From the NCBI RefSeq assembly GCF_947504225.1, contig NZ_CANNGT010000012.1:1-64000 (forward strand): a stretch of DNA of 64,000 nt, given 5' to 3'. Under the pieces are notes generated by a model. That model worked only from the letters and a program-made list of their open reading frames with translations. It made no database searches and was not told where the DNA came from. The stretch is from Brumimicrobium ulvae (GTDB taxonomy: Bacteria; Bacteroidota; Bacteroidia; Flavobacteriales_D; Crocinitomicaceae). Below, one piece after another: positions 63,795-64,000 of this stretch (positions within the stretch are counted from its first letter, which is position 1; each line of letters starts with the position of its first letter). A program made the translations under genes and the position numbers.

Positions 63795-64000
63795 ATCTCT
63801 ATTCTTCTTTCTCATTTTATCCTCATTTATTTTTCAATCTTCTTGTACTTCTGATAAAGAGAAGCAAAAACAAGTTGATTTACCATTTTATGGTCACCAT
63901 GATGTTGTCTATCAGGCTAGTGAGGAATACGAAGTTGGAGATACTGTTTACCATACTGTTCCTCAATGGGAGTATTTAACACATGATTCAGTATTGCTGA
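63748..64000 (+). CDS. second SCO-family lipoprotein, cut by the window end
   Basis: Partial gene, 84 codons visible. A basic N-terminus, a helix and a lipobox (FIFQSSC, Cys33) are followed by LPFYGHHDVVY and GDTVYHTVPQW, the usual start of SCO family proteins in Bacteroidota. The CX3C copper site would lie beyond the window. The start overlaps the end of the preceding SCO gene by 47 nt in another frame. Confidence 0.75.
   Translation, partial: MQERKDQKTQQKKNSKSLFFFLILSSFIFQSSCTSDKEKQKQVDLPFYGHHDVVYQASEEYEVGDTVYHTVPQWEYLTHDSVLL

Overview
The window looks like chromosome of a member of the Bacteroidota, most likely class Flavobacteriia (an inference; a Crocinitomicaceae/Fluviicola-like member would fit). 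The DNA is AT-rich. Many starts are preceded by the Bacteroidota -7 box TAnnTTTG, with little Shine-Dalgarno signal. Three secreted proteins end in type IX secretion (T9SS) C-terminal sorting domains. Methionine synthase is split in two, and a flavobacterial-type zeaxanthin operon and cytochrome oxidase cluster are present. I saw no rRNA, tRNA, CRISPR array, phage or transposase gene.

0-5.7 kb: a TPR sensor kinase/LuxR-type response regulator pair, a lipoprotein and a three-gene envelope operon. Three near-identical 18-bp imperfect palindromes lie 21-22 nt upstream of TAnnTTT(G/A) boxes and tie these genes into one putative regulon. 5.8-11.9 kb: radA, a Rieske protein, and split metH (metH2, metH1) behind a clear SAM-I riboswitch. 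12-20.5 kb: secreted hydrolases with T9SS tails, then an intergenic array of four hairpin-plus-mini-ORF repeats whose stems covary, then a large T9SS surface protein. 20.6-32.3 kb: S9 peptidase, metG, then a Crp/Fnr regulator, NatAB-like ABC exporter and Ppx/GppA run, then fbp, an ArsC-like protein and an EamA permease.

32.3-45.7 kb: a secreted hypothetical, YceI, an arsenic operon (arsR, a DUF6428-like gene, an arsenate reductase, acr3) with a perfect ArsR operator, a MITE-like element, a MazEF-type toxin-antitoxin pair, alkaline phosphatase, and envelope genes including a DUF2339/DUF3999 pair. 45.8-53.5 kb: a TonB-dependent receptor, then a MarR regulator leading crtI-crtB-orf-SRPBCC-crtZ-crtY(cd), which should convert phytoene precursors to zeaxanthin. 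53.5-59.2 kb: small envelope proteins, a frameshifted HEAT-repeat gene, comF, an enoyl-CoA hydratase, small zinc-ribbon/membrane proteins and a PLP decarboxylase. 59.6-64 kb: heme-copper oxidase genes ctaB, two subunits III that each carry a roughly 150-residue insertion in the same loop, subunit IV, and two SCO proteins, the second cut by the window end.

The most novel-looking items are the covarying hairpin/MKPN repeat array (17.7-18.6 kb), the 18-bp two-component operator family, the paired subunit III insertions, and several REP/MITE-like palindromes in intergenic DNA.
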